A stretch of DNA of 32,032 nt from an uncultured Clostridia bacterium. GTDB taxonomy: Bacteria; Bacillota; Clostridia; Oscillospirales; Acutalibacteraceae. The DNA lies in NCBI GenBank assembly GCA_947585615.1, contig CANPXD010000016.1:1-32032 (forward strand). The letters run 5' to 3'. Position 1 is the first letter of the stretch. The number at the start of each line of letters is the position of its first letter. This document shows, piece by piece, positions 15,111-24,007 of the stretch. The notes under the pieces are model-generated. The model saw only the letters and a program-made list of their open reading frames with translations, ran no database searches and had not been told where the DNA came from. The position numbers and the translations under genes are program-made.

Positions 15111-17609
15111 ATGAAAGAATTTAATATTACGGGTATGAGCTGTGCTGCCTGCAGTGCAAGAATTGAAAAGGCGGTCGGTGCGGTAGACGGAGTGAACAGT
15201 GTTTCGGTTAATCTGCTCACTAATTCAATGACTGTTGATGGTACTGCCTCCGTTTCCTCTATTTTAAGTGCCGTTGTCAATGCGGGATACGGTGCTTCTG
15301 AAAAGTCAGCGAATATCGGGAACACAAAGAAAAGTGACGTACTTAAGGACAACGATACTTCTTTTATAGTAAAGCGACTTGCTGCTTCGGTTCTTCTGCT
15401 GATACCTCTGATGTATGTTTCCATGGGACATATGATGTGGAACTGGCCGGTTCCTGACTTCCTTAACGGCAATTACCTCGGTATCGCGCTGACAGAATTA
15501 ATTTTAACTGTATTAGTTATGGTTATAAATCAGAAGTTCTTTATCAGCGGCTTCAAAGGACTTACTCACCGTGCTCCCAATATGGATACGCTTGTCGCGC
15601 TTGGCTCAGGTGCTGCATTTGTTTACAGTACCGTTATAATGTTTTTGATGACTGTTGAATGGACAAGAGGAAATGCCGTGGCCGTTCACAAATATATGCA
15701 CGATCTGTATTTTGAATCCTCGGCAATGATACTTACTCTTATCACTGTCGGGAAAACACTTGAGGCTTATTCTAAGGGAAGAACGACTGACGCTATAAAA
15801 GACCTCCTGCGCCTTACTCCCGACACCGCCAATGTCGTGAGAGACGGAAGAGAAATCACCATTGACGCGCAGGAAGTTGTTGTCGGAGAAACATTTGTTG
15901 TTCGTCCCGGAGAAAGCATACCCGTAGACGGAATTGTGATGAAAGGATGCAGCGCAGTTGATGAATCCGCGCTTACGGGTGAGAGTATCCCCGTCGACAA
16001 AAAAGAGTGCGACAAAGTTTCTGCCGCAACGATAAATCAAAGCGGCTTTATTGAATGCAAAGCTGTTTCTGTAGGTCAGGATACGGCAATTTCTAAAATC
16101 ATTAAAATGGTCGAAGATGCTTCTGCTTCCAAAGCACCTATTGCAAAAATCGCCGATAAGGTTTCAGGCGTTTTTGTACCTGTAGTTATGGCGATTGCCG
16201 TTGTAACCTTTCTTCTTTGGGTTCTGACAGGACAGAGCGTCGGATTTTCTCTTGCAAGAGGCATTTCTGTTCTTGTCATAAGCTGCCCGTGCGCGCTGGG
16301 TCTTGCGACGCCTGTCGCAATAATGGTCGGCAGCGGCAAGGGTGCGAAAAACGGTATACTTTTCAAAACGGCGCAAAGCCTGGAAATAACGGGAAAAACC
16401 GATATTGTATGCCTTGACAAAACGGGAACGGTAACTGTCGGAAATCCGTCTGTTACAGACGTAATATCTGATAATAAGGAAATGCTTCTAAAATATGCCT
16501 ATTCTGTTGAAAGCAAAAGCGAGCATCCTCTTTCAAGGGCGGTAATTGCTTATTGTGCAGAAAACGGTGTTGAACCTTTAGAGACTGAAAATGCCAAAGC
16601 AGTGGCAGGAAGCGGAATTTCCGGTGTATCAGACGGAATTCAAATTGCGGGCGGAAATGCTGAATTTATAAGCAGGACTGTTGTTATTCCCGAAAAGGAT
16701 CTCAAGGCCGCCGAAAAGCTTTCCGCAGAGGGCAAAACTCCGCTGTTCTTTTCAGCAGGCATTGAATTTTTGGGAATTATAGCTGTAGCTGACACTGTTA
16801 AACCGACCAGTATAAAGGCCGTCAGAACTCTTGGTGATATGGGTATTTCCGTTGTAATGATAACAGGCGACAACGAAAGAACCGCTAACGCTATCGGTTT
16901 GCAGGTTGGAATAGATAACATTATTTCCGGTGTTCTTCCTGACGAAAAAGAGGAAAAGGTGAGAGTTCTTTCCCAGTACGGCAGTGTCGCAATGGTCGGA
17001 GACGGTATCAACGACGCCCCTGCGTTGACACGCGCAGATTCCGGCATTGCAATAGGCGCGGGAACGGATGTTGCAATCGACGCTGCAGATGTTGTTCTTA
17101 TGAAAAGCGATCCTCTTGACATTGCTAGAGCTGTTACGCTTTCCAGAAGAGTTCTTCAAAATATTAAGGAAAATCTTTTCTGGGCATTTATATATAACGT
17201 TATCGGAATTCCCATTGCGGCAGGTATTCTGTATCCCGCTTTCGGAATGACTCTCAATCCCATGATTGCGGCAGCCGCAATGAGTCTGTCAAGCTTTTGC
17301 GTAGTTACAAACGCACTGCGGCTGAATGTAATAAACATAGATAAAATATCATTCATTAAAAAGAAAGGAAAGAAAATGGATATGAGTATTTTTAAGAAAG
17401 AAAATAAGCCGTACATTGTTATTGAAGGAATGATGTGTTCTCACTGTGAAGCGCACGTTACGGAGGCACTTGAAAAAATAGGACTTAAAGTTACTGCCGA
17501 TCACGCTAAAAACAGAGCGGTTGTTGAAAGCGGAGAAATTGACGAAACTGCGGTTAAAAAGGCAGTAGAGGACGCAGGTTATAAGTATATTGAAATAAGA
17601 AATGTCTGA
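15111..17609 (+). CDS. copA: Copper-exporting P1B-type ATPase CopA with C-terminal CopZ-like domain
   Basis: The 832-residue copper pump carries an N-terminal heavy-metal-associated domain (GMSCAAC, C11/C14), membrane metal site SCPCALG (392-394), actuator TGES (289-292), phosphorylation motif DKTGT (Asp436) and hinge GDGINDAP (630-637). It exports Cu(I) (or Ag(I)) across the cytoplasmic membrane with ATP. Unusually, the eight-helix core is followed after a Lys-rich linker (750-755) by a second metal domain, [11 protein letters not shown] (C776/C779), resembling the chaperone CopZ. ATG 15111 is preferred because GGGAG (15098-15102) is 8 bases upstream; an ATG at 15090 overlaps the csoR stop. 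It is controlled by the CsoR operators upstream. Confidence 0.93.
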   Translation: MKEFNITGMSCAACSARIEKAVGAVDGVNSVSVNLLTNSMTVDGTASVSSILSAVVNAGYGASEKSANIGNTKKSDVLKDNDTSFIVKRLAASVLLLIPLMYVSMGHMMWNWPVPDFLNGNYLGIALTELILTVLVMVINQKFFISGFKGLTHRAPNMDTLVALGSGAAFVYSTVIMFLMTVEWTRGNAVAVHKYMHDLYFESSAMILTLITVGKTLEAYSKGRTTDAIKDLLRLTPDTANVVRDGREITIDAQEVVVGETFVVRPGESIPVDGIVMKGCSAVDESALTGESIPVDKKECDKVSAATINQSGFIECKAVSVGQDTAISKIIKMVEDASASKAPIAKIADKVSGVFVPVVMAIAVVTFLLWVLTGQSVGFSLARGISVLVISCPCALGLATPVAIMVGSGKGAKNGILFKTAQSLEITGKTDIVCLDKTGTVTVGNPSVTDVISDNKEMLLKYAYSVESKSEHPLSRAVIAYCAENGVEPLETENAKAVAGSGISGVSDGIQIAGGNAEFISRTVVIPEKDLKAAEKLSAEGKTPLFFSAGIEFLGIIAVADTVKPTSIKAVRTLGDMGISVVMITGDNERTANAIGLQVGIDNIISGVLPDEKEEKVRVLSQYGSVAMVGDGINDAPALTRADSGIAIGAGTDVAIDAADVVLMKSDPLDIARAVTLSRRVLQNIKENLFWAFIYNVIGIPIAAGILYPAFGMTLNPMIAAAAMSLSSFCVVTNALRLNVINIDKISFIKKKGKKMDMSIFKKENKPYIVIEGMMCSHCEAHVTEALEKIGLKVTADHAKNRAVVESGEIDETAVKKAVEDAGYKYIEIRNV
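17366..17609 (+). other. Possible internal start giving a free CopZ-like chaperone from the 3' end of copA
   Basis: Within copA, the sequence GAAAGGAAAG (17363-17372) looks like a ribosome site and precedes two in-frame ATGs at 17376 (codon 756) and 17382. Translation from them would give a 77- or 75-residue protein consisting almost entirely of the CxxC metal domain ([11 protein letters not shown]), the usual size of the copper chaperone CopZ. No separate copZ gene is seen nearby. Because the linker is naturally Lys-rich, the purine-rich stretch may be due to coding alone. Confidence 0.35.
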
Positions 17610-17615
17610 TATTAT

Positions 17616-17644
17616 TTGCCTTTTTTTGTAAATTGAAGTATAAT
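17616..17644 (+). promoter_or_regulatory. Promoter for rbgA and following genes
   Basis: TTGCCT (17616-17621) and consensus TATAAT (17639-17644) are spaced by 17 bases. The leader to the rbgA start is about 65 bases and shows no clear structure. I see no terminator between copA and this promoter. Confidence 0.6.
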
Positions 17645-17718
17645 GATTCAGGTTAATTTATTTTTCTATTTGAGAAAAATGATTTGCATTTAGATACAAA
17701 TTATTTTAGGAGATAGTT

Positions 17719-18582
17719 ATGCCTGATTTTCAAAAGCAGAATGTTCAGTGGTTTCCGGGCCATATGGCAAAAACACGCCGTCTTATCAAGGAGAGTCTCA
17801 GCCTTGCGGACGGCGTTGTTGAGATTGTAGACGCCCGTATTCCTTATGCAAGCTCCAATCCGGAACTTGGTGATTTAATCAGCAGGAAACCAAGAATTAT
17901 AATTTTAAATAAATCCGACCTTGCTGACAGGAAAGCAACGGAAATTTGGATTGACCATTACAGGAACAAAGGAATGTATGCACTTGCCGCTGACTGCAAA
18001 AGCGGACGCGGTATCGGCAGATTTATACCGGAGTGCAGAAAGGCACTTAAAGATGTTATTGAACGAAACGAAAAACGGGGGATGACCGGCAAGCCTCTGC
18101 GTCTTATGGTTGTCGGTATTCCAAACACGGGGAAATCCTCATTTATAAACAGAATGGCAGGCAGAAACAAAGCGATTGCCGAGGATAGGGCAGGTGTGAC
18201 AAAAAGTAATCAGTGGTTCAGCGTTGGCGGCGGAATCGAATTGCTCGACACACCCGGCGTCCTGTGGCCGAAATTTGAAGACCCGTCCGTCGGTGACGAG
18301 CTTGCTTTTATAGGGTCTGTAAGGGACGAGGTGACAGATGTTGAGGCCTTATCCTGCCGTCTGCTTGATGTTTTGAATAAAACGCACCCTGAAATGATTT
18401 CAGAAAGATATAAAATTTCGGGCTTTGAAGAGATGCAGGGTTGGGAAATTCTTGAATTGATAGGAAAAAAACGCTGCTTTCTGTTAAAGGGCGGAGAAAT
18501 CAATTATGAAAGAACGGCTGCTGTTCTTTGTGATGAATTCAGAGGAGGAAAGCTCGGGCGTATCAGCCTTGAGCTGCCGTAA
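17719..18582 (+). CDS. rbgA: Ribosome biogenesis GTPase RbgA (YlqF)
   Basis: The 287-residue protein is a circularly permuted GTPase: the G4 motif NKSD (64-67) comes before G1 GIPNTGKSS (133-141) and G3 DTPG (177-180). The N terminus VQWFPGHMAKTRR and VDARIPYASSNP are hallmarks of the YlqF/RbgA family. In Bacillus it helps late assembly of the 50S subunit. Length and domain order are normal. AGGAGA (17708-17713) lies 5 bases before the ATG. It heads a run with rnhB and a YraN-family gene, an order common in Firmicutes. Confidence 0.93.
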   Translation: MPDFQKQNVQWFPGHMAKTRRLIKESLSLADGVVEIVDARIPYASSNPELGDLISRKPRIIILNKSDLADRKATEIWIDHYRNKGMYALAADCKSGRGIGRFIPECRKALKDVIERNEKRGMTGKPLRLMVVGIPNTGKSSFINRMAGRNKAIAEDRAGVTKSNQWFSVGGGIELLDTPGVLWPKFEDPSVGDELAFIGSVRDEVTDVEALSCRLLDVLNKTHPEMISERYKISGFEEMQGWEILELIGKKRCFLLKGGEINYERTAAVLCDEFRGGKLGRISLELP

Positions 18583-18587
18583 ACAAC

Positions 18588-19193
18588 ATGGACTGGCTTT
18601 TTTATGAAAACGAAGCAATGAATCAGGGATATAAGGTAATATGCGGAATAGACGAAGCGGGCAGAGGTCCGCTTGCGGGACCCGTTTTTGCCGCGGCAGT
18701 TGTTTTGCCTCCGGGACATATTATTGAAGGTGTAAACGATTCTAAAAAGCTCTCCGAAAAAAAACGCGAATTGCTTTATGAAAAAATAACAGCTGAATGT
18801 CTCTGCTGTTCGGTTGCTTCTGCAAGTGAAAAGGAAATAGACGAATTGAATATTCTTCAGGCAACATTCTTAGCAATGAGAAGAGCTTTTGATAATCTTG
18901 AAATAAAACCGCAGCTCGCACTCGTTGACGGGAATCAGAACCCTCTGTTGTCACAAGCTTCAGTTAAAACAGTCGTAAAAGGCGATTCCAAATCCGCCTC
19001 CATCGCGGCGGCTTCAATTCTGGCTAAGGTTTCCAGAGACAGATATATGCTTGAAATGGCCGAAAAATATCCACAGTATCAGTTTGAAAAGCACAAAGGA
19101 TACGGGACTAAGCTGCACTATGAAATGATTGAAAAATACGGAATATGTGATATTCACAGAAAAAGCTTTCTTAAGAAGGTGCTTGAAAAATGA
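18588..19193 (+). CDS. rnhB: Ribonuclease HII
   Basis: The 201-residue enzyme has the type 2 RNase H motifs CGIDEAGRGPLAGPV with Asp22/Glu23, LVDGN with Asp114, KGDSKSASIAAASILAKVSRD with Asp133. It removes ribonucleotides and RNA primers from RNA/DNA hybrids using Mn2+ or Mg2+. The ATG at 18588, five bases after the rbgA stop, gives the usual N terminus (MDWLFYENEA...GYKVICG) although no good ribosome site is visible, so translation probably depends on coupling with rbgA. The stop overlaps the next start as ATGA. Confidence 0.95.
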   Translation: MDWLFYENEAMNQGYKVICGIDEAGRGPLAGPVFAAAVVLPPGHIIEGVNDSKKLSEKKRELLYEKITAECLCCSVASASEKEIDELNILQATFLAMRRAFDNLEIKPQLALVDGNQNPLLSQASVKTVVKGDSKSASIAAASILAKVSRDRYMLEMAEKYPQYQFEKHKGYGTKLHYEMIEKYGICDIHRKSFLKKVLEK

Positions 19194-19543
19194 ACGGTCT
19201 CGGTAAACTTGCGGAAATGAAAGTCTGTGATTACCTGCAAAAAAAGCGCTATAAGCTGCTTGACTTTAATTTTTCTTCCCGCTTCGGCGAAATAGATCTG
19301 ATAATGAAAAAGGGAAAATATATATGCTTCATTGAAGTTAAAATGCGCAGTATCAATTCAATCGCCGCTCCTGCGGAGTTTGTAGACAGCAGCAAACAGA
19401 GAAAAATTGCCGAAACCGCGGCCATATATCTTCAGAAATATCCGACAGAGCTTCAGCCGAGATTTGATGTTGCTGAGGTTTTCTGTGAAAATAATAATAT
19501 AAAATCAATAAAATATCTTGAAAATGCGTTTCAGTTATATTAA
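19190..19543 (+). CDS. YraN-family (UPF0102) nuclease-fold protein
   Basis: The 117-residue protein matches the UPF0102/YraN family in length and position next to rnhB. It carries a PD-(D/E)xK nuclease-like core: GEIDLIMKKG (Glu34, Asp36) and FIEVKMR (Glu49, Lys51). The N-terminal G-x-x-AE helix is also typical. Members are linked to DNA processing or uptake in some bacteria, but the activity is not settled. The start codon overlaps the rnhB stop by four bases (ATGA), so the two are translationally coupled. Confidence 0.9.
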   Translation: MNGLGKLAEMKVCDYLQKKRYKLLDFNFSSRFGEIDLIMKKGKYICFIEVKMRSINSIAAPAEFVDSSKQRKIAETAAIYLQKYPTELQPRFDVAEVFCENNNIKSIKYLENAFQLY

Positions 19544-19575
19544 AATGTTTTAAAGATTTTTTTAGGAGCGCTACA

Positions 19576-21069
19576 ATGTTATACACATCAACAAGAGATC
19601 ATTCAATAAGAGTAACCGCCGCGCAGGCGATAACGCAAGGCATCAGCGAGGAAGGGGGACTTTTTGTTCCCTGCGGGATGCCGAGTTTTTCTTTGAATAA
19701 AATCGTGTCTATGGCAGATATGCCGTATACGCAAAGAGCAAAAACCGTTTTAAGGGAATTTCTTACCGATTTTTCCGAGGAAGAGCTTGATTACTGTGTA
19801 AACGGTGCTTACAGAACTGATAAGTTTTCATCGCCCGCCACAGCTCCTACGGTTCAAGTTACCGAGAATATGAACGTGCTCGAACTGTGGCACGGTCCTA
19901 CCTGCGCGTTTAAGGATATGGCTCTCCAGATTTTGCCTTATCTTATGGCAGTTTCCGCCAAAAAGACTGCCGACGGAAAAACAATCGTCATTTTAGTCGC
20001 CACTTCGGGAGATACGGGAAAGGCCGCTCTGGAGGGCTTCAAAGATGTGGAAAACACAAAAATACTTGTTTTTTATCCTGTTGACGGAGTTTCAAATATG
20101 CAGAAACTGCAGATGGTTACACAGGAGGGAGAAAATGTTTCCGTTTGCGCCGTGAACGGTAATTTTGATGACGCGCAGAGCGCAGTTAAGTCCATTTTTA
20201 CCGATTCGGCGGTTAAGGCTACGCTCGCAGATAAAAATATGATGTTTTCTTCTGCAAACTCAATTAACTGGGGCAGACTTGTTCCGCAGATTGTATACTA
20301 TTTTTCAGCCTACTGTGATTTGATTACGGATGGCAGAATTTCTGCCGGAGATGAGATAAATGTAGTTGTTCCGACAGGCAATTTCGGAAATATACTTGCA
20401 GCCTATTACGCAAAGAAAATGGGACTTCCGATTAAAAAACTCATATGCGCTTCAAACGCAAACAACGTGCTGACGGACTTTCTTAAAACCGGTAAGTACA
20501 ATAAAAACAGAAGCTTTTACACAACGTCGTCTCCGAGTATGGATATTCTTATCTCGTCCAATCTTGAAAGACTGCTTTATCATTTGAGCGGCGAAAATGA
20601 CCGACTTGTTTCCAAACTGATGTCCGATCTTTCAGAAAAAGGAGAATACACCGTTTCCTCGGCTATTAAAGACAAAATCCATGAGCTTTTTGATGCCGGA
20701 TATACTCCCGAATCCGATGTTGACAAAACGATCAAAAAATATTTTGAAAAATATGGGTATCTTTTAGACACACATACCGCAGTTGCGGTTAATGTTTATG
20801 AGAATTATGTAGAGCGTACGGGAGATAATATACCTACCGTTGTTGATTCAACGGCTTCGCCGTATAAATTCCCAAAAAGCGTTCTCTGTGCTGTTTCCGA
20901 TTTTTGCGGCGGCAGCGATGAGTTCGCAACAGCACAGAAGCTCTCTGAAATTACAAATACCGAAATACCGAAACCGCTCCTCTCTCTTAAAGACAAAGCC
21001 GTCAGATTTACCAATGTCTGCAGCAAAGATAATATGAGCGATATGGTTTTCAGCCTATTAAAGCTATAA
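19576..21069 (+). CDS. thrC: Threonine synthase
   Basis: The 497-residue PLP enzyme converts O-phosphohomoserine to threonine. Visible features are the family N terminus (MLYTSTRDHS), the PLP-lysine motif WHGPTCAFKDMALQ with Lys113, the phosphate-binding loop ATSGDTGKAALEGF (142-155) and VVPTGNFGNILAAYYAKK. The length fits the longer threonine synthase subgroup found in enterics, yeast and many Clostridia. AGGAG (19564-19568) lies 7 bases before the ATG. It starts 32 bases after the YraN gene without a terminator or clear promoter, so it may be read from the rbgA promoter. A strong terminator follows. Confidence 0.95.
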   Translation: MLYTSTRDHSIRVTAAQAITQGISEEGGLFVPCGMPSFSLNKIVSMADMPYTQRAKTVLREFLTDFSEEELDYCVNGAYRTDKFSSPATAPTVQVTENMNVLELWHGPTCAFKDMALQILPYLMAVSAKKTADGKTIVILVATSGDTGKAALEGFKDVENTKILVFYPVDGVSNMQKLQMVTQEGENVSVCAVNGNFDDAQSAVKSIFTDSAVKATLADKNMMFSSANSINWGRLVPQIVYYFSAYCDLITDGRISAGDEINVVVPTGNFGNILAAYYAKKMGLPIKKLICASNANNVLTDFLKTGKYNKNRSFYTTSSPSMDILISSNLERLLYHLSGENDRLVSKLMSDLSEKGEYTVSSAIKDKIHELFDAGYTPESDVDKTIKKYFEKYGYLLDTHTAVAVNVYENYVERTGDNIPTVVDSTASPYKFPKSVLCAVSDFCGGSDEFATAQKLSEITNTEIPKPLLSLKDKAVRFTNVCSKDNMSDMVFSLLKL

Positions 21070-21073
21070 AATT

Positions 21074-21102
21074 AACGGCTCCGTAATTAAGAGCCGTTTT
21101 TT
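21074..21102 (+). terminator. Terminator after thrC, probably bidirectional
   Basis: AACGGCTC (21074-21081) pairs with GAGCCGTT (21091-21098), followed by T to 21102. On the minus strand the stem is followed by TTAATTTTAT, so it may also serve the convergent DUF1540 gene. Confidence 0.85.
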
Positions 21103-21109
21103 GCTTAAA

Positions 21110-21277
21110 TCAGCTGCACTGGCAATCTTCGCAGCACTCAAATGTTTCGCATTTTGTTTCAGATGTTTTTGTCGCGCTTCTGTTTCCCACAACAATGTGT
21201 CCGGCGTTGCAGTTGTTTGACTTATCATGATAGATACAGTTCTTTACTTCACAGGAAATTCCTTTGATTTCGTTCAT
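21110..21277 (-). CDS. DUF1540 small cysteine-rich protein
   Basis: This 55-residue protein fits the DUF1540 pattern: ISCEVKNCIYHDKSNNCNAG, then a V-G turn, a TSETKC-ETFECC stretch and a Cys-rich end. Eight cysteines (9, 14, 23, 43, 48, 49, 52, 54) suggest a small metal-bound or disulfide-stabilised fold. The biochemical role is unknown; such genes are common in spore-forming Clostridia. The ATG at 21277 is chosen because GGGAGTG (reverse of 21284-21290) lies 6 bases upstream; the frame stays open further upstream to 21316 but without a ribosome site. It is divergent from the metallophosphoesterase gene. Confidence 0.85.
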   Translation of the reverse strand: MNEIKGISCEVKNCIYHDKSNNCNAGHIVVGNRSATKTSETKCETFECCEDCQCS

Positions 21278-21300
21278 CGTTTTCACTCCCTTCAATCTTA

Positions 21301-21329
21301 TTTTTAACCGACACATCAGTATTATTCAA
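21301..21329 (-). promoter_or_regulatory. Candidate promoter for the DUF1540 gene
   Basis: On the minus strand TTGAAT (reverse of 21324-21329) and TAAAAA (reverse of 21301-21306) are 17 bases apart. The upstream box overlaps the ribosome site of the divergent metallophosphoesterase gene, so the match is only suggestive. Confidence 0.35.
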
Positions 21330-21338
21330 GGAGAATAT

Positions 21339-22022
21339 ATGTCGCTTTTCGCAATTGCAGATACTCATTTGTCTTTCGGAACAAACAAGCCGATGGATAC
21401 TTTTGAGGGATGGCAGAATTATACTCAAAAATTAAAAAATAATTGGAATAAAATCGTATCCGATAAGGATACTGTTGTAATAGCGGGTGATATTAGCTGG
21501 GCAATTAATTTTGACGAACTTGAACCTGATTTTGCATTTATCAACAATCTTAACGGGCATAAAATCATTATTAAGGGCAATCACGACTACTGGTGGAATA
21601 CGATGTCCAAAATAAATAAATTTATTGAAGAAAAAGGTTTCAATTCAATCAGAATTCTCCATAATAATTCTGTTGAATATTCCGGAATATCAGTCTGCGG
21701 TTCACGAGGATGGATTTTTGAAAGCGCAGAGGAGCATGATGAAAAAATGCTAAACAGAGAGCTTATCCGCCTTAAAGCCAGCCTTGACAGTGCAAAGTGC
21801 GAGAAAAAAATAGTTTTTCTTCATTATCCGCCTCTGACTTCTGTCAGCTCCTGTGAGGAAATTCTCAGTCTGCTTGAGCAGTACGGAATAAAAAAATGTT
21901 ATTACGGGCATCTTCACGGTGAGGCGGCAAAATATGCTGTTGACGATATTCAGAGGGGAATTTCATTCAAATTGATTTCCTGCGACAGACTCAACTTCAC
22001 GCCGTATCTTGTTATAAAATAA
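21339..22022 (+). CDS. Calcineurin-like metallophosphoesterase
   Basis: The 227-residue protein carries the full two-metal phosphoesterase motif set: ADTH (Asp8, His10), GD (Asp51), GNHD (Asn81, His82, Asp83), HYPP (His162) and GHLH (His191, His193). It probably hydrolyses a phosphomonoester or phosphodiester; the substrate is unknown. ATG 21339 is preferred because AAGGAGA (21328-21334) lies just upstream; an in-frame ATG at 21264 would run into the DUF1540 gene on the other strand. There is no signal peptide or membrane segment. It is separated from tig by a strong promoter. Confidence 0.9.
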   Translation: MSLFAIADTHLSFGTNKPMDTFEGWQNYTQKLKNNWNKIVSDKDTVVIAGDISWAINFDELEPDFAFINNLNGHKIIIKGNHDYWWNTMSKINKFIEEKGFNSIRILHNNSVEYSGISVCGSRGWIFESAEEHDEKMLNRELIRLKASLDSAKCEKKIVFLHYPPLTSVSSCEEILSLLEQYGIKKCYYGHLHGEAAKYAVDDIQRGISFKLISCDRLNFTPYLVIK

Positions 22023-22039
22023 TTATTAACATATTTTTC

Positions 22040-22068
22040 TTGAAAACAATGATTATATATGATATAAT
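22040..22068 (+). promoter_or_regulatory. Promoter for tig-clpP-clpX
   Basis: TTGAAA (22040-22045) and consensus TATAAT (22063-22068) are spaced by 17 bases, 41 bases before the tig start. No CIRCE or CtsR-type heat-shock operator is visible around it. Confidence 0.8.
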
Positions 22069-22108
22069 GCCTATTCGGTGAATAATAAAAAATAAGGAGG
22101 TCATAGTT

Positions 22109-23386
22109 ATGGCGCTTAAATCATCTGATAAAATTGATGTAAACACTTACGAGTTGGTTATTACTATTGACAGCGCAACTTTTTCGGAAGCGTGCAAACA
22201 GGCGTTTTTAAAACAGAGAAAGAATATTCAAATACCCGGTTTCAGAAAAGGTAAAGCGACAATGGGTATGGCGGAAAAAATGTACGGTGAAGCTGTCTTT
22301 TATGAAGACGCTCTTGACTCACTTTATCCCGAAACAGTATCGGCTGCTTTTGATGAGGCAGGTCTGAAAGTTGTCGACACCTCAGACGTAAATGTTCCGA
22401 TAATGAGCAAATCCGAGGGTGTTGAAATCACGATGAAGGTTACTACATATCCCGAGGTAAAACTCGGTGATTATAAAGGTCTCAAGGTTAAAAAACTCCC
22501 TGTTGAGGCGACTGACGAAGATGTTGACAACGAACTTGCTCAAATGCAGAAAAGAAATTCACGTCTTATTGATGTTACCGACAGACCTGCTCAGATGGGC
22601 GACACCGCTACCATTGATTTTGAAGGTTTTGCTGACGGCGTTGCTTTTGAGGGCGGTAAGGGAGAAAATTATCCGCTTGAGCTTGGTTCGGGAAGCTTTA
22701 TTCCCGGATTTGAGGAACAGGTTGCAGGTCACTCAGCTGATGAGGAATTTGACGTAAATGTTACTTTCCCTGAAGATTACGCAGAGAATCTCGCAGGAAA
22801 AGAGGCTGTTTTTAAATGCAAAATTCATGAAATCAAGACTGCTGAACTTCCTGTGCTTGACGATGAATTTGCAAAGGATGTTTCTGAGTTCGACACGCTT
22901 GATGAATTGAAGGATGACCTTAAAAAGAAAATTTCCGAGAAAAAGGAATCCGATGCGGATGCTGATATTAAAAATCAGATTCTTGACCAGATTGTTGAGG
23001 GCATGGAGGCTGAAATTCCCGAATGTATGTTTGAGCAGAAAACAGATGAAATGATCAGGGAATACCGTTATAATCTCAAAAACAGCGGAATTGAACTTGA
23101 CACATATCTTCAGTATCTCGGTCAGGATATGGATACTTTCAAGGCATCAATTAGAGAAAACGCAGAAAAGCAGGTTAAGCTTTCACTTGTTCTCACAGCT
23201 ATTATTGAAGCGGAAAATATTGAGCTTACCGATGAGGAAATTGACAACGAGGCGGCTGAGCTTGGCGCGCAGTACGGAATGGATGCCGAGCAGATTAAAA
23301 AAGCTGTTCCGGTTGCTGATATTTCCGAAAACGCAAAGAGAAACAAAGCAATAAATATGCTTGTAGACTCAGCGGTTATTGAATAA
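22109..23386 (+). CDS. tig: Trigger factor, ribosome-associated chaperone/prolyl isomerase
   Basis: The 425-residue protein has the three trigger-factor domains. The N-terminal ribosome-binding domain carries the signature IPGFRKGKA with GFRKGK at 44-49. An FKBP-type prolyl isomerase domain follows (about 155-240, with GDTATIDFEGF and SFIPGFEEQVAG). A long helical C-terminal chaperone domain completes it. It binds at the ribosome exit tunnel and shelters new chains. AGGAGGTC (22096-22103) precedes the ATG with short spacing. It heads the proteostasis block and is followed closely by clpP. Confidence 0.96.
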   Translation: MALKSSDKIDVNTYELVITIDSATFSEACKQAFLKQRKNIQIPGFRKGKATMGMAEKMYGEAVFYEDALDSLYPETVSAAFDEAGLKVVDTSDVNVPIMSKSEGVEITMKVTTYPEVKLGDYKGLKVKKLPVEATDEDVDNELAQMQKRNSRLIDVTDRPAQMGDTATIDFEGFADGVAFEGGKGENYPLELGSGSFIPGFEEQVAGHSADEEFDVNVTFPEDYAENLAGKEAVFKCKIHEIKTAELPVLDDEFAKDVSEFDTLDELKDDLKKKISEKKESDADADIKNQILDQIVEGMEAEIPECMFEQKTDEMIREYRYNLKNSGIELDTYLQYLGQDMDTFKASIRENAEKQVKLSLVLTAIIEAENIELTDEEIDNEAAELGAQYGMDAEQIKKAVPVADISENAKRNKAINMLVDSAVIE

Positions 23387-23407
23387 TTATAAAAAGGTAG
23401 TGATTTT

Positions 23408-23989
23408 ATGGCATTAGTACCGTACGTTCTTGAGCAAACCGGAAACGGCGAACGCTCAATGGACATCTTTTCACGTCTTTTGAACGACAGAATCGTCGTT
23501 CTTTCGGACGAAGTTAATTCACAAACAGCTTCACTTGTTGTCGCGCAGCTTCTTTTTCTTGAAGGGCAGGACAGCGAAAAGGACATCAATCTTTATATCA
23601 ATTCACCCGGCGGCTCTGTTACCGACGGTATGGCAATTTATGACACAATGCAGTATGTCAAATGCGACGTTTCAACGATCTGCATTGGTATGGCTGCTTC
23701 AATGGGCGCATTTCTGCTTTCAAGCGGTGCAAAAGGAAAAAGAATCTGTCTGCCGAATGCCGAGGTTATGATTCATCAGCCCCTGGGACAGACAAAAGGT
23801 CAGGCGACCGAAATTGAAATAGCCGCTAAGCACATTTTAAGAACAAAAGAAAAACTCAACAGAATTCTTGCGGAAAACTGCGGAAGAACTGTTGAGGAGC
23901 TTGCAAGAGATACAGACAGAGACAACTGGCTTTCTGCACAGGAAGCTCTTGAATACGGTCTTGTTGACAAGGTAATTGATAAGAGATAA
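23408..23989 (+). CDS. clpP: ATP-dependent Clp protease proteolytic subunit
   Basis: The 193-residue serine peptidase has the ClpP catalytic triad Ser98 (GMAASMGAF), His123 (MIHQPLG) and Asp172 (TDRDNW), plus the Gly-rich loop [10 protein letters not shown] (65-74). Fourteen subunits form the barrel that works with ClpX, encoded next. The N terminus [19 protein letters not shown] is normal with only a short propeptide, if any. AAAGGTAGTG (23393-23402) is the ribosome site. It is co-transcribed with tig, 21 bases upstream. Confidence 0.97.
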   Translation: MALVPYVLEQTGNGERSMDIFSRLLNDRIVVLSDEVNSQTASLVVAQLLFLEGQDSEKDINLYINSPGGSVTDGMAIYDTMQYVKCDVSTICIGMAASMGAFLLSSGAKGKRICLPNAEVMIHQPLGQTKGQATEIEIAAKHILRTKEKLNRILAENCGRTVEELARDTDRDNWLSAQEALEYGLVDKVIDKR

Positions 23990-24007
23990 TTTCTGCGGGG
24001 TTTGCAT

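Noticed and set aside
22020-22108. CIRCE or CtsR heat-shock operator before tig-clpP-clpX
   Set aside because: Neither TTAGCACTC-N9-GAGTGCTAA nor tandem AGTCAAA-type heptads are present.
23031-23050. Third copy of the TGAGCAGA repeat motif inside tig
   Set aside because: Only a few bases match, the site is within conserved coding sequence, and no hairpin follows at the 42-base offset.
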